A DNA stretch of 64,000 bases, from contig JADNRX010000117.1 of assembly GCA_015501595.1 (NCBI GenBank), positions 1-64,000 on the forward strand. Direction: 5' to 3'. Shown here in pieces: positions 45,266 to 55,481 of the stretch; positions within the stretch are counted from its first letter, which is position 1, and the number at the start of each line of letters is the position of its first letter. The translations under genes and the position numbers were made by a program. A model generated the notes under the pieces. It saw only the letters and a list, made by a program, of their open reading frames with translations, was not told the origin of the DNA and searched no databases. This DNA is from Hymenopellis radicata (lineage: Eukaryota > Basidiomycota > Agaricomycetes > Agaricales > Physalacriaceae).

Positions 45266-46320
45266 TAGAGACCTCAACGACTCAAATCCGGGTCAGATCC
45301 GCGATCCATCACACGAGTACCCGTGGCCAAAACTGCCGATCCGCGATCCTTATCTGATCCGACCCGCCACGGATTACGGATCAAGACGAGTCGGATCGCC
45401 GAGAACGCCGAGCGGATCGAGTACTCGAGTAAACTCGAGTATTCCACACACCCAAATCCATTCATGCCCGACGAGTATCCCCGGGCAATGGCACGGGACA
45501 CTCAGTCGTGCATGATGCAGACTGAGGGTGGTGGGAAGGTGATGATGGATGGTGGTGATGGTGGAAGTGAGAGTGATGGTGATGGTGCGGGCGGTGAGGG
45601 TGGTGGTGGTAAGGGTGGTGGTGGTGTTCGTGTCAGTCGTCGTTGGAGTCGGGTCCATCAGCGCGCTTGTCTCACCACCGCATCGACGCGTCCATCAGTG
45701 TGCTCGCGTGCTCGCGTCAACGCGTCACCCTCATCCCATCCGCATCCCCACATCGCCATCCTCGTTGTCGTGTCGCCATTCGTCATCCGTTATCCGGGAG
45801 TTGTCGTCGTCCAAAGTCGGCGCCGTGGTGAAAGTCGTCCGCCTCTGCTGCTGTCACAGAGACAGCAGCAGCGGGTCCGGCACAGAGCCAAGACCAAAAT
45901 CCACACCCCAGAGGCCCCCTGACAATCGTCAGAGAGGCAGTGGCGACGACCGTCGCGCACTGGGTGGTCGTGGTGGGTGGTGGTGGTAAGAGGAGGAAAG
46001 AGAAACCATCCGATCGCACGCTTACGCGGCCTCTCGGCGTTTGCCGGATCGTGAGAATTGACAAGAAATTCTCGCGCACGTCTGTTCTGGGCGACGCATG
46101 GGCCCGTTTGACTTCAAAAAAATTTGTAAATTAAGTTTAAATATATAGCTAAATATTCACGAGTCAACACGAGTACTCGTGCCTCCAGAGCTCGATCCGC
46201 GATCCAAGTGTGATCCGACCCGCCACGGGTCTACGGATCAAACGGATCGGATCTCCGAGATGCCCGAGCGGATCGAGTATGGGTAAACCCGTGTGATCCG
46301 TTGACTCGTTGAGGTCTCTA
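45266..46320. mobile_element. hAT MITE B, 1055 bp
   Basis: Starts TAGAGACCTCAACGACTCAA and ends with its complement; flanked by a perfect 8-bp duplication GTCGTGCG (45258-45265, 46321-46328). Highly similar to MITE A throughout, including the GGCCTCTCGGC, GTGAGAATTGACAAGAAATT and CAAAAAAATTTGTAAATTAA blocks. Confidence 0.92.
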
Positions 46321-46559
46321 GTCGTGCGCGAATTGCTAACCGAATCGAAAATCAGTTCACAGCACAAAAAAGACAAACAGCGAGGCGCTCACAGGGTTAT
46401 CTAAAGCCCCGTCCGAAGGAATCGAGAGCGGACAAACATTGCGACCCCGTCGTGCGGTCAAGACGTCGGCGAAGAGGACAAGATCAACATCCAAGACGTC
46501 CAGCCGACGACGACGATGTCTCGATCTAAGACGATGTCAACAATATTGTTGACAATGAG

Positions 46560-47378
46560 TAAGAGGATGACTTACCTGTAAGTAGTCGATGGAGGAGGGT
46601 GAAGAGTCCGCGCAAGCTTAAAGAAGACGAGCCCATGGACAGAGGCGGGGTCCAAGGCTAAGATGGCGATGTCAGCACCAACAACGAGCGAGGCCAAGAC
46701 GTACCGGTACGTATTCAAGCAGGAGGGTAAGGAGTCCGTGGTGGCAGTGTCGAAGTCGCGAAGAAAAGTTGAACTGTTAAAGTAAAGGTAAGTCAAAGAA
46801 CAAACGATTTGGATTCGAACATGGGTCGACCTACCAAGGGTGTCAATCCATGACTCGATGCTCCAAGTCCGCCGCCAGTTGCAGTCGTATGGCGGGGGTG
46901 CGTGTGGAGGGAGTGAGGGCATCACGCAGCCTAGAAAGCACGCCCGACTGGCCAGGGCGGCGGCGTTTGAGAGACGTCTGGCAATACCGCAGGAACGCCG
47001 AATCCAACATCCTGACGGCCTGCCAAATGATGAGTGTCAAGTCCATGAGGAAATGACCCACCCCAACAAGACGAGTCGACGATCCCGAGATCCTCTCACG
47101 TCGACCTCGCTGACGAGAGTGAACGATCCGCCAGCCCGAACACGATCCCGACTGACACCCACTACCCGCCGGCGTCGAATCTCCTCAAATTCTGCGTGCT
47201 GGACAAGCTGCTGCCATTCCTTGGCCACTGCGATGAGAGCGATCGTCGACGCGAAATTTTGCTGAATGACATCGACTGGTGCAGCTGTCGGTGCGGCTAC
47301 CGTTTCAGCAGGCGGAACGAGTGGCGCTGGGGAGCTCGCAGTTGGCTCTGGGTCGCGGGCAGCGTCCTGAATTTCCAC
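46560..47378 (-). CDS. Possible unrecognised gene
   Basis: From ATG 47378 the minus strand reads MEIQDAARDPEPTASSPAPL, then a helix QNFASTIALIAVAKEWQQLV, after which frames shift through possible short introns to MDLTLIIWQAVRMLDSAFLR and further. The composition is protein-like but splice sites are uncertain and no family is recognised. Confidence 0.3.
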
Positions 47379-47458
47379 GTCTGTCGTGGGCGGGCGTAGG
47401 AGGACCGGTGGCCATCGTGGTCAAGAGTCAAAGAGATGACAGCGATCAGCGCTGTGGA

Positions 47459-47506
47459 AACCCTAACCCAACGTCATTCCCGCGCGAATGACATTGGGTT
47501 AGGGTT
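47459..47506. repeat. Telomere-like foldback
   Basis: AACCCTAACCCAACGTCATTC and its near-exact complement GAATGACATTGGGTTAGGGTT are separated by 6 bp. Each arm begins with two TTAGGG-type hexamers (AACCCTAACCC), the usual fungal telomere unit. Confidence 0.75.
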
Positions 47507-47785
47507 CATTTGTTTCGGGACACATTCAAGTCGCGAGCAGCACTGTGCCCAAGTTTGCTCTTCACGCAGATGTTTCCAGCATCGCGATTGCTCCGCCATC
47601 CATCGCGCCCAGATTGAGCCATTCGCGGGAGGTAAAGTCATCAGTGACGGATTTCTCACTGAGTCGATGAAGCTTGAAGCTCCCGCTGGCTGCGGGTAGT
47701 CTTAGGAATTCAAGATACATAAGAAGATACATAAGATTTTTTTTGGGTATTATGCAAGTAGAAGAAAATATCAACGATAAATCTA

Positions 47786-48794
47786 TCAGTGATCGAGCTC
47801 ACAATCGTCTGCAATATCATCATGATACGGGCCCACCGAAACAAAGTTATCAGTGGGTAGACCTTCCCACTTCTCTAAAATATCCACCACCTTCAACCCA
47901 GGCTCCGTATGAGATGAACGATCCATCGGCATGCTATATGCAGCAAATGTTGTATCTATCTCCGTTCTGAAGTCTTCACAATTGAAAAGGAATGTTGTCG
48001 CCACCCCACGCCATTCATTCACTGTCTGGCTATCCTCGCGTTCAGGGCGAATCCTCTGGCGTCCATCCAGACCTCTAAAAGAAGGATGAGTATCAATTGT
48101 TAGGCAACGAAGAGACTCACTGCAGATCCAACTGTTCTTGAGACTGATCCAAGATTTCTCGCACCTTATCAGGATGATTCAACAGAGCGAGTTCCCTCCA
48201 TATAGTATCATTGGAACGCCAGTCAATCTCCTCTGCAATTTCGTTCAAAAAATAACCAAGGAGAAAGAAAGGCGGTGTGATGTTCGACTCATGGGCGGAG
48301 AGACATCGGTTTGTTACCAGACGAAAGTATATCATCTATGTATAGATAATTCAGCAAGGAAACGCGAATGAGAGAAAACGAACCTGAAGATACCGCTTGC
48401 CTTCAGTGCGGTTCTTTGGAACCTCGAAATTCTTTGCTAAAAATTCCTCTAACTTCGCATAGAATTCCGGATGGCGACCAGCCTTGCGCGCATTGAGGTA
48501 GTGCGAGCGGATGTATCCCAGACAGTAGAGTACCTCTGGGCCAGGGTTGACTGTAAAGTAGTGGGCGTAGCAGGAGGACGGTGCAGAGCGAAGTACACGT
48601 TCTGCATGGATGGTGTCGGAAGGAGGAATGAGGTTAATGTGGAGGTCATCCAAGACCTCCAGTGGTATCCGCTTGCGCGCGCCATGGTAGGGCGAGAAAC
48701 TCAGGATCTTTGGATCCTCGTCGCTGTTGTAGTCAATGTCCATAGTGGGGCTACCACTGTGCGCCGAGGCATCGTCGGAGACGGAGATGGACAT
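47786..48794 (-). CDS. Unrecognised cargo gene sharing the TET/JBP promoter
   Basis: Start ATG 48794 (MSISVSDDASAHSG). Three exons: MDIDYNSDEDPKILSF and a basic-hydrophobic core (IHAERVLRSAPSSCYAHYF, LEEFLAKNFEVPKNR), then CLSAHESNITPPFFLLGYFL with DWRSNDTIWRELALLN, then RGVATTFLFNCEDFRTEIDT, ending HDDIADDCELDH. About 275 residues, soluble, acidic ends. No family recognised. Its 5' flank (CCAAAG-TGGTGGAGGA-AGCAAC, then the hairpin at 50136) matches that of the TET/JBP gene, but MITE C now separates promoter from gene. Confidence 0.55.
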
Positions 48795-48880
48795 GGCAAA
48801 TTATTAATAGTCGGAGGAGATGAGGAGGCGTTGACGAGACGACCAGGTTCAGCTTTCCAAAGTTGGTGGAGGAGAGCAAC

Positions 48881-50120
48881 TAGAGCAAGGCACGAGTGGT
48901 AAGTACTTGCAGGTATCTGCAAGTATCGGCATCACCCGGGTGGTGCCGCACCCGGCACCTGCACACCCGGCACTTGCCACCACCCGGGTGGTGCACAGAT
49001 GGCAAGTATGGGGTTCTGGCAGCAAGTACTTGGGGCAAGTACTTGCCTAATACTTGTCTGGCCCTTCATTTATATTTTTTTAGAATTTCTCTAATTTATC
49101 TGGCTCAAACGGCCATAACGTCGCTGAGAAATGACTTTCGCGAGAATTTCTTCTTATGCCGAGCTGCCGGACCGATTCGGCAACTGCCGGATAACGATCC
49201 GATGGCTCCGATCTCTTCTCTTCTCATCTCACCACCACAGCACGACGTCGTCGTCGTGTTTGTCGGCCCCAGAAATTTTTCTGGGGCTTCTCTCACTTCT
49301 TGTTTCCATTCTTGTTCGCTTTCCCGGCGCGGTTTGGCTTCGCGCCGTCCGCTGCGCCCTCGGATACGTTCCGGGGCGATTCTTGTGTCTGTCTTCGCGA
49401 CGACGATACCTGGCCGCGATACGGACGGCGTAAGCCCTCAGGACGAGGCCGCCCTATTACCTCACAGCGTGCGCAGGCACTTAACCCTCTTATTGGGCGC
49501 GCCTTGATGGATTTGCGCCCCGGATGCATTCCGGGGCGCATCTGGTGCTCGTCTTCATGACGGCGCCATTTCTACTGCGCTCGTCTATACGACGGCGCCG
49601 GTTTAACGAGGAGTCGAAGATGCAGGGCACCGAAACACTACTGGAGGTGCGGGCGGGCAGTGACGGGGGCTGGACGGCGTCGCGGACGCATGCCACCCCA
49701 AATCGTGCGTGTTTTCTTTAATTGTAATCTCTCGAATTATTCATTGTGTGGGTGGCTTGCAGAACACGTATGATCTCGAAGATCTGGATCTGTCCATCAC
49801 GGACAACGACTCCAGGATGACCTCACACCTTGTCCTCTCTCCCACCTCACCCCATCCCCTACCTACACTTCGTTTAGCTGCGGTTCTTGCTCATGCAAGT
49901 AACCGGGGCTTCACACATGTGTATCGTGCACGTCGAAAGCCCCGCGCAATTGCTCGGGGTCGTCGGCGGGCACGAAAATGGTCAAAAGCTGTCAGCACTT
50001 TTCAACAAGTACTTGCGGGTACCCGGGTGTGCTGGCGGGTGGCAAGTCCGGCTTCTCGGACGCAAGTATTTGCCGGACGGGTGTCGGGTGCACCCGGGTA
50101 TACACTCGTGCCTTGCTCTA
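48881..50120. mobile_element. hAT MITE C, 1240 bp, in a promoter
   Basis: Ends TAGAGCAAGGCACGAGTG in inverted orientation; perfect 8-bp duplication AGAGCAAC (48873-48880, 50121-50128). Terminal 150 bp are packed with CACCCGGGTG and AAGTACTTGC palindromes. Without it, the flanks rejoin to GGAGGAGAGCAACAAGCGCC, almost identical to the undisturbed promoter at 43970-43990. Confidence 0.92.
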
Positions 50121-50135
50121 AGAGCAACAAGCGCC

Positions 50136-50193
50136 GTGATGACGTAGTTGAATCCGAGTGTCAGCTTGAAAGTCGGATTCAACTACGTCATCA
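50136..50193. repeat. Hairpin palindrome, copy 3
   Basis: Arms GTGATGACGTAGTTGAATCC and complement. The second arm shows the matching change (CAACTACGTCATCAC), so the pairing is preserved although the sequence differs from copy 2. Confidence 0.8.
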
Positions 50194-50288
50194 CCGTTCT
50201 CTTGCTTCTGTCTTCCACCACCACCTGGCTCTCTCCATCACCCTCACCCCATCATCGGCCTCGTTGCGCGCTACGGCGACCTACTGGA

Positions 50289-50683
50289 ATGTCCGATGAT
50301 ACGCTGGTGTACTTGGATGTTGGCGATGTTTGAATTTGGCACTGAGGTTCATGATGAGGAGTTCATTTAGACGACGATGGCCGTAGATGGCGCTGTTGTT
50401 AACGGTGCGTGTCCTTTGTGTTTTTAGAAATCTGACTGAAATTGCGGGTTCTTTAGAAGAATATTTTCTACCACCGCCCATCACCCACTCCTCGCCTCGG
50501 CACAAGATGGCCACTTACAATTCGATTGGGATACTGGAGATGCCGACAACTATGAGCCGAACGATTCAACTCGTTTGATACTTGACCAAACGCCAGCCAT
50601 GGTATACACGAACTCCTTCAGGATGTGATGTTTATCTGCCGTGGCGGGAGTGTGGGCGCTGGGGCGGGACTGGGAGCCCCGAT
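50289..50683 (+). pseudogene. Unrecognised duplicated gene, copy 2, broken
   Basis: Diverged copy of the gene at 44155: MSDDTLVYLDVGDV then a stop. Downstream codons DEEFI, stop, TTMAVDGAVVN still align with copy 1, and a DADNY block matches its DADDYGS. It is followed at once by MITE D. Confidence 0.45.
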
Positions 50684-51805
50684 TAGTGAATAGCCCGGGT
50701 CGGAGCACCCGGTCCGGGTCACGGATGCGGGTGGGTCAGGGTCCGGGTAGGGGTCTCGGTCCGACTACCCGCTCTAACCTGCATAACCCTTTGTTACCCG
50801 TGTCGTGGTCCAGTTAGACCACATGTCATGATACAATTAGAGTATATATATTTTTATGTAAATTATTGAATTTATGTGGGCTCAAACGAGCCCAAAGTCG
50901 TCGAGAAACGACGTCGCGAAAGAATTTCTGAGATCGCCGAGCCGGCCAATCGTCCCGGCAGTTGCCGGATAACGATCGATCCGTTCAGATCTCAGTGCTC
51001 TCCCTCTTACCACCACAGCACGACCTTTACGTCGTGCTCGTCGGCCCCAGAAAAATTTCTGGGCTCTTCTAACTTGTTTTTTATGTTCTCCTTCGCTCTC
51101 CGGGCGCGGTTTGGCTTTGCGCCGGCCGCTATGCCCTCGGACACGTTCCGGGGCGCATTCTGGTGTTCGTCTTCGCGACGACACCAATCCGAGATGCGTA
51201 AGCCCTCTGGACGAGGCCGCCTTACCACTAGACAGCGAGCGCGAGCTCGTAGCGGTACTCGTCTACACGACGGTGCCACTCTCACGGCACTCGTCTACAC
51301 GACGGCGCCATTTTAACAAGGACACAGCGCCCAAGCCCTCAGCACGGGGCCGCCTCATCGCTGGACAGCGAGCGCTGTGGCGATGTGATGGATCTGCGGG
51401 CTGGACGGCGTCGCGGACGCATCCAGCCCTCAGCAGTACGATTTTTCTACTTTCTTTTACCGCATACTAACTTAGGTTTCTATATCATAGTGCCCTCGTC
51501 CTCTCCTCGCACCTTCCTCATCCATCGTGATGCCGCACTCCCACCAGCTCATGCACGCTGGTAGCCCCCGCGCAATTGCTCAGGGGCCGCCAACGGGCAT
51601 GAAAATGTGTCGCGGTACTCGCGAGGTGAGTCAGGCCGATGCAGCAGGCTGCGGCGATGCTACGGGTAGCGCTGATGCGCGATTTCAGTCAGACCCGACT
51701 CGATTTCAGCGGGTAACCCGCACCCGCACTGCGGGACCGGGTAAGTGGCGGGCGCGGGTAGGGGTTTCAATCGAAATACCCTCGGGACACCCGCGCTACT
51801 CACTA
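50684..51805. mobile_element. hAT MITE D, 1122 bp
   Basis: Ends TAGTGAATAGCCCGGGT and, inward from the right, TAGTGAGTAGCGCGGGT; perfect 8-bp duplication GCCCCGAT (50676-50683, 51806-51813). The interior shares blocks with MITE C: GCTCAAACG, GAATTTCT, GTTGCCGGATAACGATC, CCAGAAAAATTTCTGGG, GCGTAAGCCCTC. Confidence 0.92.
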
Positions 51806-51958
51806 GCCCCGATCGACCTGTCCTGTTGTGAAGTACGTCCTTCACCATGTCCGAGGGCAGACACTGACTCCCTATTATACAGCTTCTCTGCGTCTTTCGA
51901 ACGCACGGTCGGATTCGGAGGTGGGCGTGTCAGCTGCTGGGGCGAGCAACTTTGCCGC
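51806..51958 (+). pseudogene. Fragment of an ORF split by MITE E
   Basis: Reads VKYVLHHVRGQTLTPYYTAS and GVSAAGASNFA up to the duplication TTTGCCGC. Beyond MITE E, from 53070, the same frame resumes ALSFPSLVHDDVELPSAP and stays open to about 53205. No family recognised. Confidence 0.5.
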
Positions 51959-53069
51959 TAGACCTGGGCAAGAGTGTCTGGTGTTTAAGTGTGCACCCGG
52001 GTGCACTCGGCACTCACACCCGGGTGTCGAGTGTTTGGCAGTGCCGGGTAGTGTGTTTGGACGGGTGGGTACCCGAGTGCGGGTGTTCGGCTTTGGGCGG
52101 CGAGTACCCGTGCCCAAACACCCGTGTAAACACTCGGGTATTTATATATATATTTATAGTGATTTTACATATTTTTTCTCAAGTTAAACGGGGCCTTGTG
52201 CCCCATAAACAAGGCATATACACTGATTTTTTCCAGATCCGGCGACTCGGGCCGAGTGCCGAAGCGACGCGTAAGCATGTGATCGGCTGGTTTCTTCTCT
52301 CACCCACTACCACCACTTCCGACGTCTCGTCGCTCGACTTTGAGTCGGCGATGAAGACACCGGCGCTCGACTCTGAGTCGGCGCCGTATAAGTGGAGAAC
52401 GACTTTACGTCGTCTCCACGGAAACACTGCCAGTTGGACGCGTAAGCCCTCGCAACCGAGGCAGCAGGACTATTGGCGCTCGACTTAGAGTCGGCGTCCA
52501 CATACTACAAGGAGGAGACGCCGCCCGCCACGCTGAACAGCGTGCTTGAAGAGCGGGGGCGGCGGATATGGGGCGCCACGTCGTCTGCTGGCGACGTGGT
52601 GGATTGGTGCGTGTTTTCTTGCTTTCTTTTTGATATCGGCGGCGTCTGCAGACACCGCCGATTCTTATGTTACACTGAACAATGTATTATAGGTCTCTAC
52701 TTCACGGGTAAGCCCTCGAGCGAGGCACCATACACCGCATCCCTCACCATTCCTCACTTCAAATCTTCCTTCTTCCCACACACACCTCACGTCATTGGTG
52801 TCATGCACCGCTCCTCCCGCAATTGCTGGAGGATGCCGACGTGGCATGAACTGACTGTGAGTTGAGGTGGAGGATGCGGGTGTACACGGGTACACCCGTC
52901 ACACTACACGGGTGGCGGCGCACTCGGGTGTGTGCAACACCCGCGAATGGGTGCGGCACTCGAGTGCGACACTCGGGTGCCACTCGAGTGCGGGTGTCCG
53001 GCTCCGAGCCGCGAATGACCCGCCCTACGAGTGCGAGTGCACCCGTGTGCGCACTCTTGCCCAGGTCTA
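51959..53069. mobile_element. hAT MITE E, 1111 bp
   Basis: Ends TAGACCTGGGCAAGAGTG inverted; perfect 8-bp duplication TTTGCCGC (51951-51958, 53070-53077). Subterminal CACTCGGGTG/CACCCGGGTG palindromes. Interior with GGGGCCTTGTGCCCC, GACTCTGAGTCGGC and GCGTAAGCCCTC blocks, related to MITEs C and D. Confidence 0.92.
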
Positions 53070-53625
53070 TTTGCCGCGCTCTCCTTCCCCAGTCTCGTCC
53101 ACGACGACGTGGAACTACCTTCAGCGCCTCCCATCCTTGCGCCCCTCGACTGTTCCCATCCGGACCTCACGTCCACCACCGTACATCTGCACCAGGACTT
53201 GCGTGTTTGAGTGGGAAACAGGATCAACTGTACTGGGGCGGGACAGAATGCCCGGAGAGTCCTGTTGTTTGTGTGAGATATGTCGTCCCAAACTGTTTGA
53301 GGGCAGTGGAGCGCGCAGTTTCACAGTGTTCATATCACCAAGACACTGGTTGAAGGAGCGGGAGTGTGGGCACTACGCAGACTTTACTCAACGCCGCATG
53401 AAAGTATATAGTATAATAGACGTGTATTTGTATCTACTGAAATGTACAAGTTTCTTAATAATGGCAAGCATCACAGGCTAGCGGTCTAGGCTACTGCTGC
53501 CTTCATTTGATCGATTGAGACCTCTGCTTGTGACAGTCATCTTCACTCATTCTTCATTGACGCGGACGCCTCAGTAGGTTGTTGGTAGATTTTTGATTTC
53601 CGTATAGCTAAAATTCAACAGTAAC
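53070..53625 (+). other. Remnant of the MITE-split ORF, then no gene
   Basis: 53070-53205 continues the frame described at 51806. At 53250-53400 another + frame reads ESCCLCEICRPKLFEG and KERECGHYADFTQRR, cysteine-rich and protein-like, without a clear start. The last 150 bp are AT-rich and probably the promoter of the next gene. Confidence 0.4.
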
Positions 53626-55476
53626 ATGAAGATTGTCAACACGACAGTCAGCCTCAAATCCTTGTTGGCATCTAATCGTCACCGGGATGCTGTAGCAAGT
53701 GACCCCATTACCTTGTCGGACGGAACTGGGACACTCTCCATCTCAACGAGCAGTGCTAAACTCCCTATACGATGTAGTGCACGATTATGGTCAAGCGAGG
53801 ATAGGCCATTGCGGCCTGGAGAGCCATTGTTTTCACCCCCTTCCACTCCACCACCAGGTACGCTCTGGCTGGAACAACGCTCGGCCCCGACATATAACTA
53901 TACTGGACTTGATATGGAGCCCGAAAATGTTGGCCCCAGCTGGATGATTCTGGATCAGAGGAAGAAGCGGATGATTCAGATGATATTGCATCTACGGCTA
54001 AAGGTGCGTTTGTCGAATGCTAAAACCTGATTTCTATCTGACAGAAGTGTAGCTGAGAGCGTGCCCGTGTTCAAGGAGAAGCCTGAGAGAGAGATACCTC
54101 TGTGGAGTACGTCCTACATGGCAGAACTTCCAAGGACGGTGCGTCCACCAATATATACCTATGGAAAACACAACAAACAGCGCGGTATGTTTGTATCCCT
54201 AGTTTGTACCTGAAAGCTGATACGGTCGTAGATCAACCGAGCAAGTGGCGTGGTCCTGTATATCCTCAAGATCATCGACAGTTCTCCATCAATCACATTC
54301 CAATGTTTCTATCTCATGGACTACAACTTATCCAGTGGAAAGGAGGGTAGGTTGATATTGTGCTCCTGTTAGTATACTGGTCTCATGGTCACACAGTAAT
54401 GATCGTCATTGCATCTTGGATATCGAGGGGCGACGCGCTTCAGTATTAGTGGGATCTCCACCAGAACTGGATTGGGAGATGTTAGCCTCTCAGGCATGCA
54501 CCGACATGCAAGCTGCAAAAGAACGTCTTGGTGGGAATGATTCAAGTACTAGCCGTCGAGGTCCCTACTTCACTTGTGGGATCGGTATTACAGGAGGTAA
54601 TGGATGGACCGTACCTCATAACTTTGCGATGGACTATGGAGAGGAGACGATCTTACGTGATCTGCTGAATACAAGAGGTTTTGAGGTTATGGGAGATATT
54701 CCAGTGGTGCGTTCCATGCCGCATTCTAGATATACTGTACTATTACACGCAAGTCTTCATGGGGCGTTACCCGTTATGCATACTCTTCACAGATGTTACT
54801 CTTCATTCAGGGTCCAATTTCCTTATATGGGCAGGCGGGAGCGGCGGCGCTAGTCGCCGCCCCGAAAAATTTCCTTTTTGGGCCTTACCCGGGGCTCAAT
54901 TTTGGCCGTTACGCGTTATGGTAGCCTCAACTCTTCATTTCACAGGCCTCCGTTATGAGTTATGCGAAGACTACATTGAAATAGTACAGTATACTGAGTT
55001 TTCTTGCAGATGCCCTACATGAGTTCTATCCGGACACCTATAAGGAGTACGACGAAACATTGGAGACTGTGCTTAAGGACAATCCTTCCCTCAGGTGACT
55101 GTACGATGACTGCTGCTTCGCCGCCTGTCATATTAATTTTCCTCCTTCCGCTTGGGCTAGGTTTCACTTGGATAGCATGAATCTTATACGTGGGATGTGT
55201 GCTGTCTGGGCCCTTGGAAACTATGATTCAAAACGAGGCGGACATATAATATTATGGGATTTGCGGTGTATCATCGAGTTTCCGCCAGGAAACATGATTC
55301 TCTTGCCTTCCGCCTTAGTCACTCATGGGAACTTGATAGTTATTCAGGATGGTGTTATGCGTGCAGCTTTCGTCCTTTATTCTGCAGCGGCATTGTTTGA
55401 ATATGTTTGGAATAAGAAGAAGGGAAGTAGGAATACATTTCAGAATAATTTACGCGCTTTTCCTGTACACTCTTGA
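53626..55476 (+). CDS. TET/JBP-like 2-oxoglutarate dioxygenase
   Basis: Start ATG 53626 (MKIVNTTVSLKSLLASN). N-terminal part disordered (Ser/Pro, then SGSEEEADDSDDIAS). Exons join by short introns to QPSKWRGPVYPQDHRQFS, WKGGNDRHCILDIEGRRA and a helical segment CTDMQAAKERLGGND. After a long intron-like or decayed stretch (54715-54945) come YPDTYKEYDETLETVLKDNP and the catalytic core FHLDSMNLIRGM (H-x-D), GNYDSKRGGHIILWDLR, IEFPPGNMILLPSALVTHGN (distal His) and an Arg in VMRAAF. This is the pattern of the large Agaricomycete TET/JBP-like family. Its 3' end is 5 bp from that of the transposase gene. The middle exon boundaries are uncertain, so partial decay cannot be excluded. Confidence 0.72.
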
Positions 55477-55481
55477 ATATT

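Noticed and set aside
47459..47506. A chromosome end or internal telomere tract
   Set aside because: Only two TTAGGG-type units per arm in a palindrome; no tandem tract.
49293..49560. Open frames inside MITEs C and D
   Set aside because: They follow GC-rich MITE blocks, are present in opposite strands equally, and show no conserved protein motif.
52862..53481. Rightward open frames starting inside MITE E
   Set aside because: They cross the MITE boundary and begin in its low-complexity tip; only the part beyond 53070 can be ancestral coding sequence.
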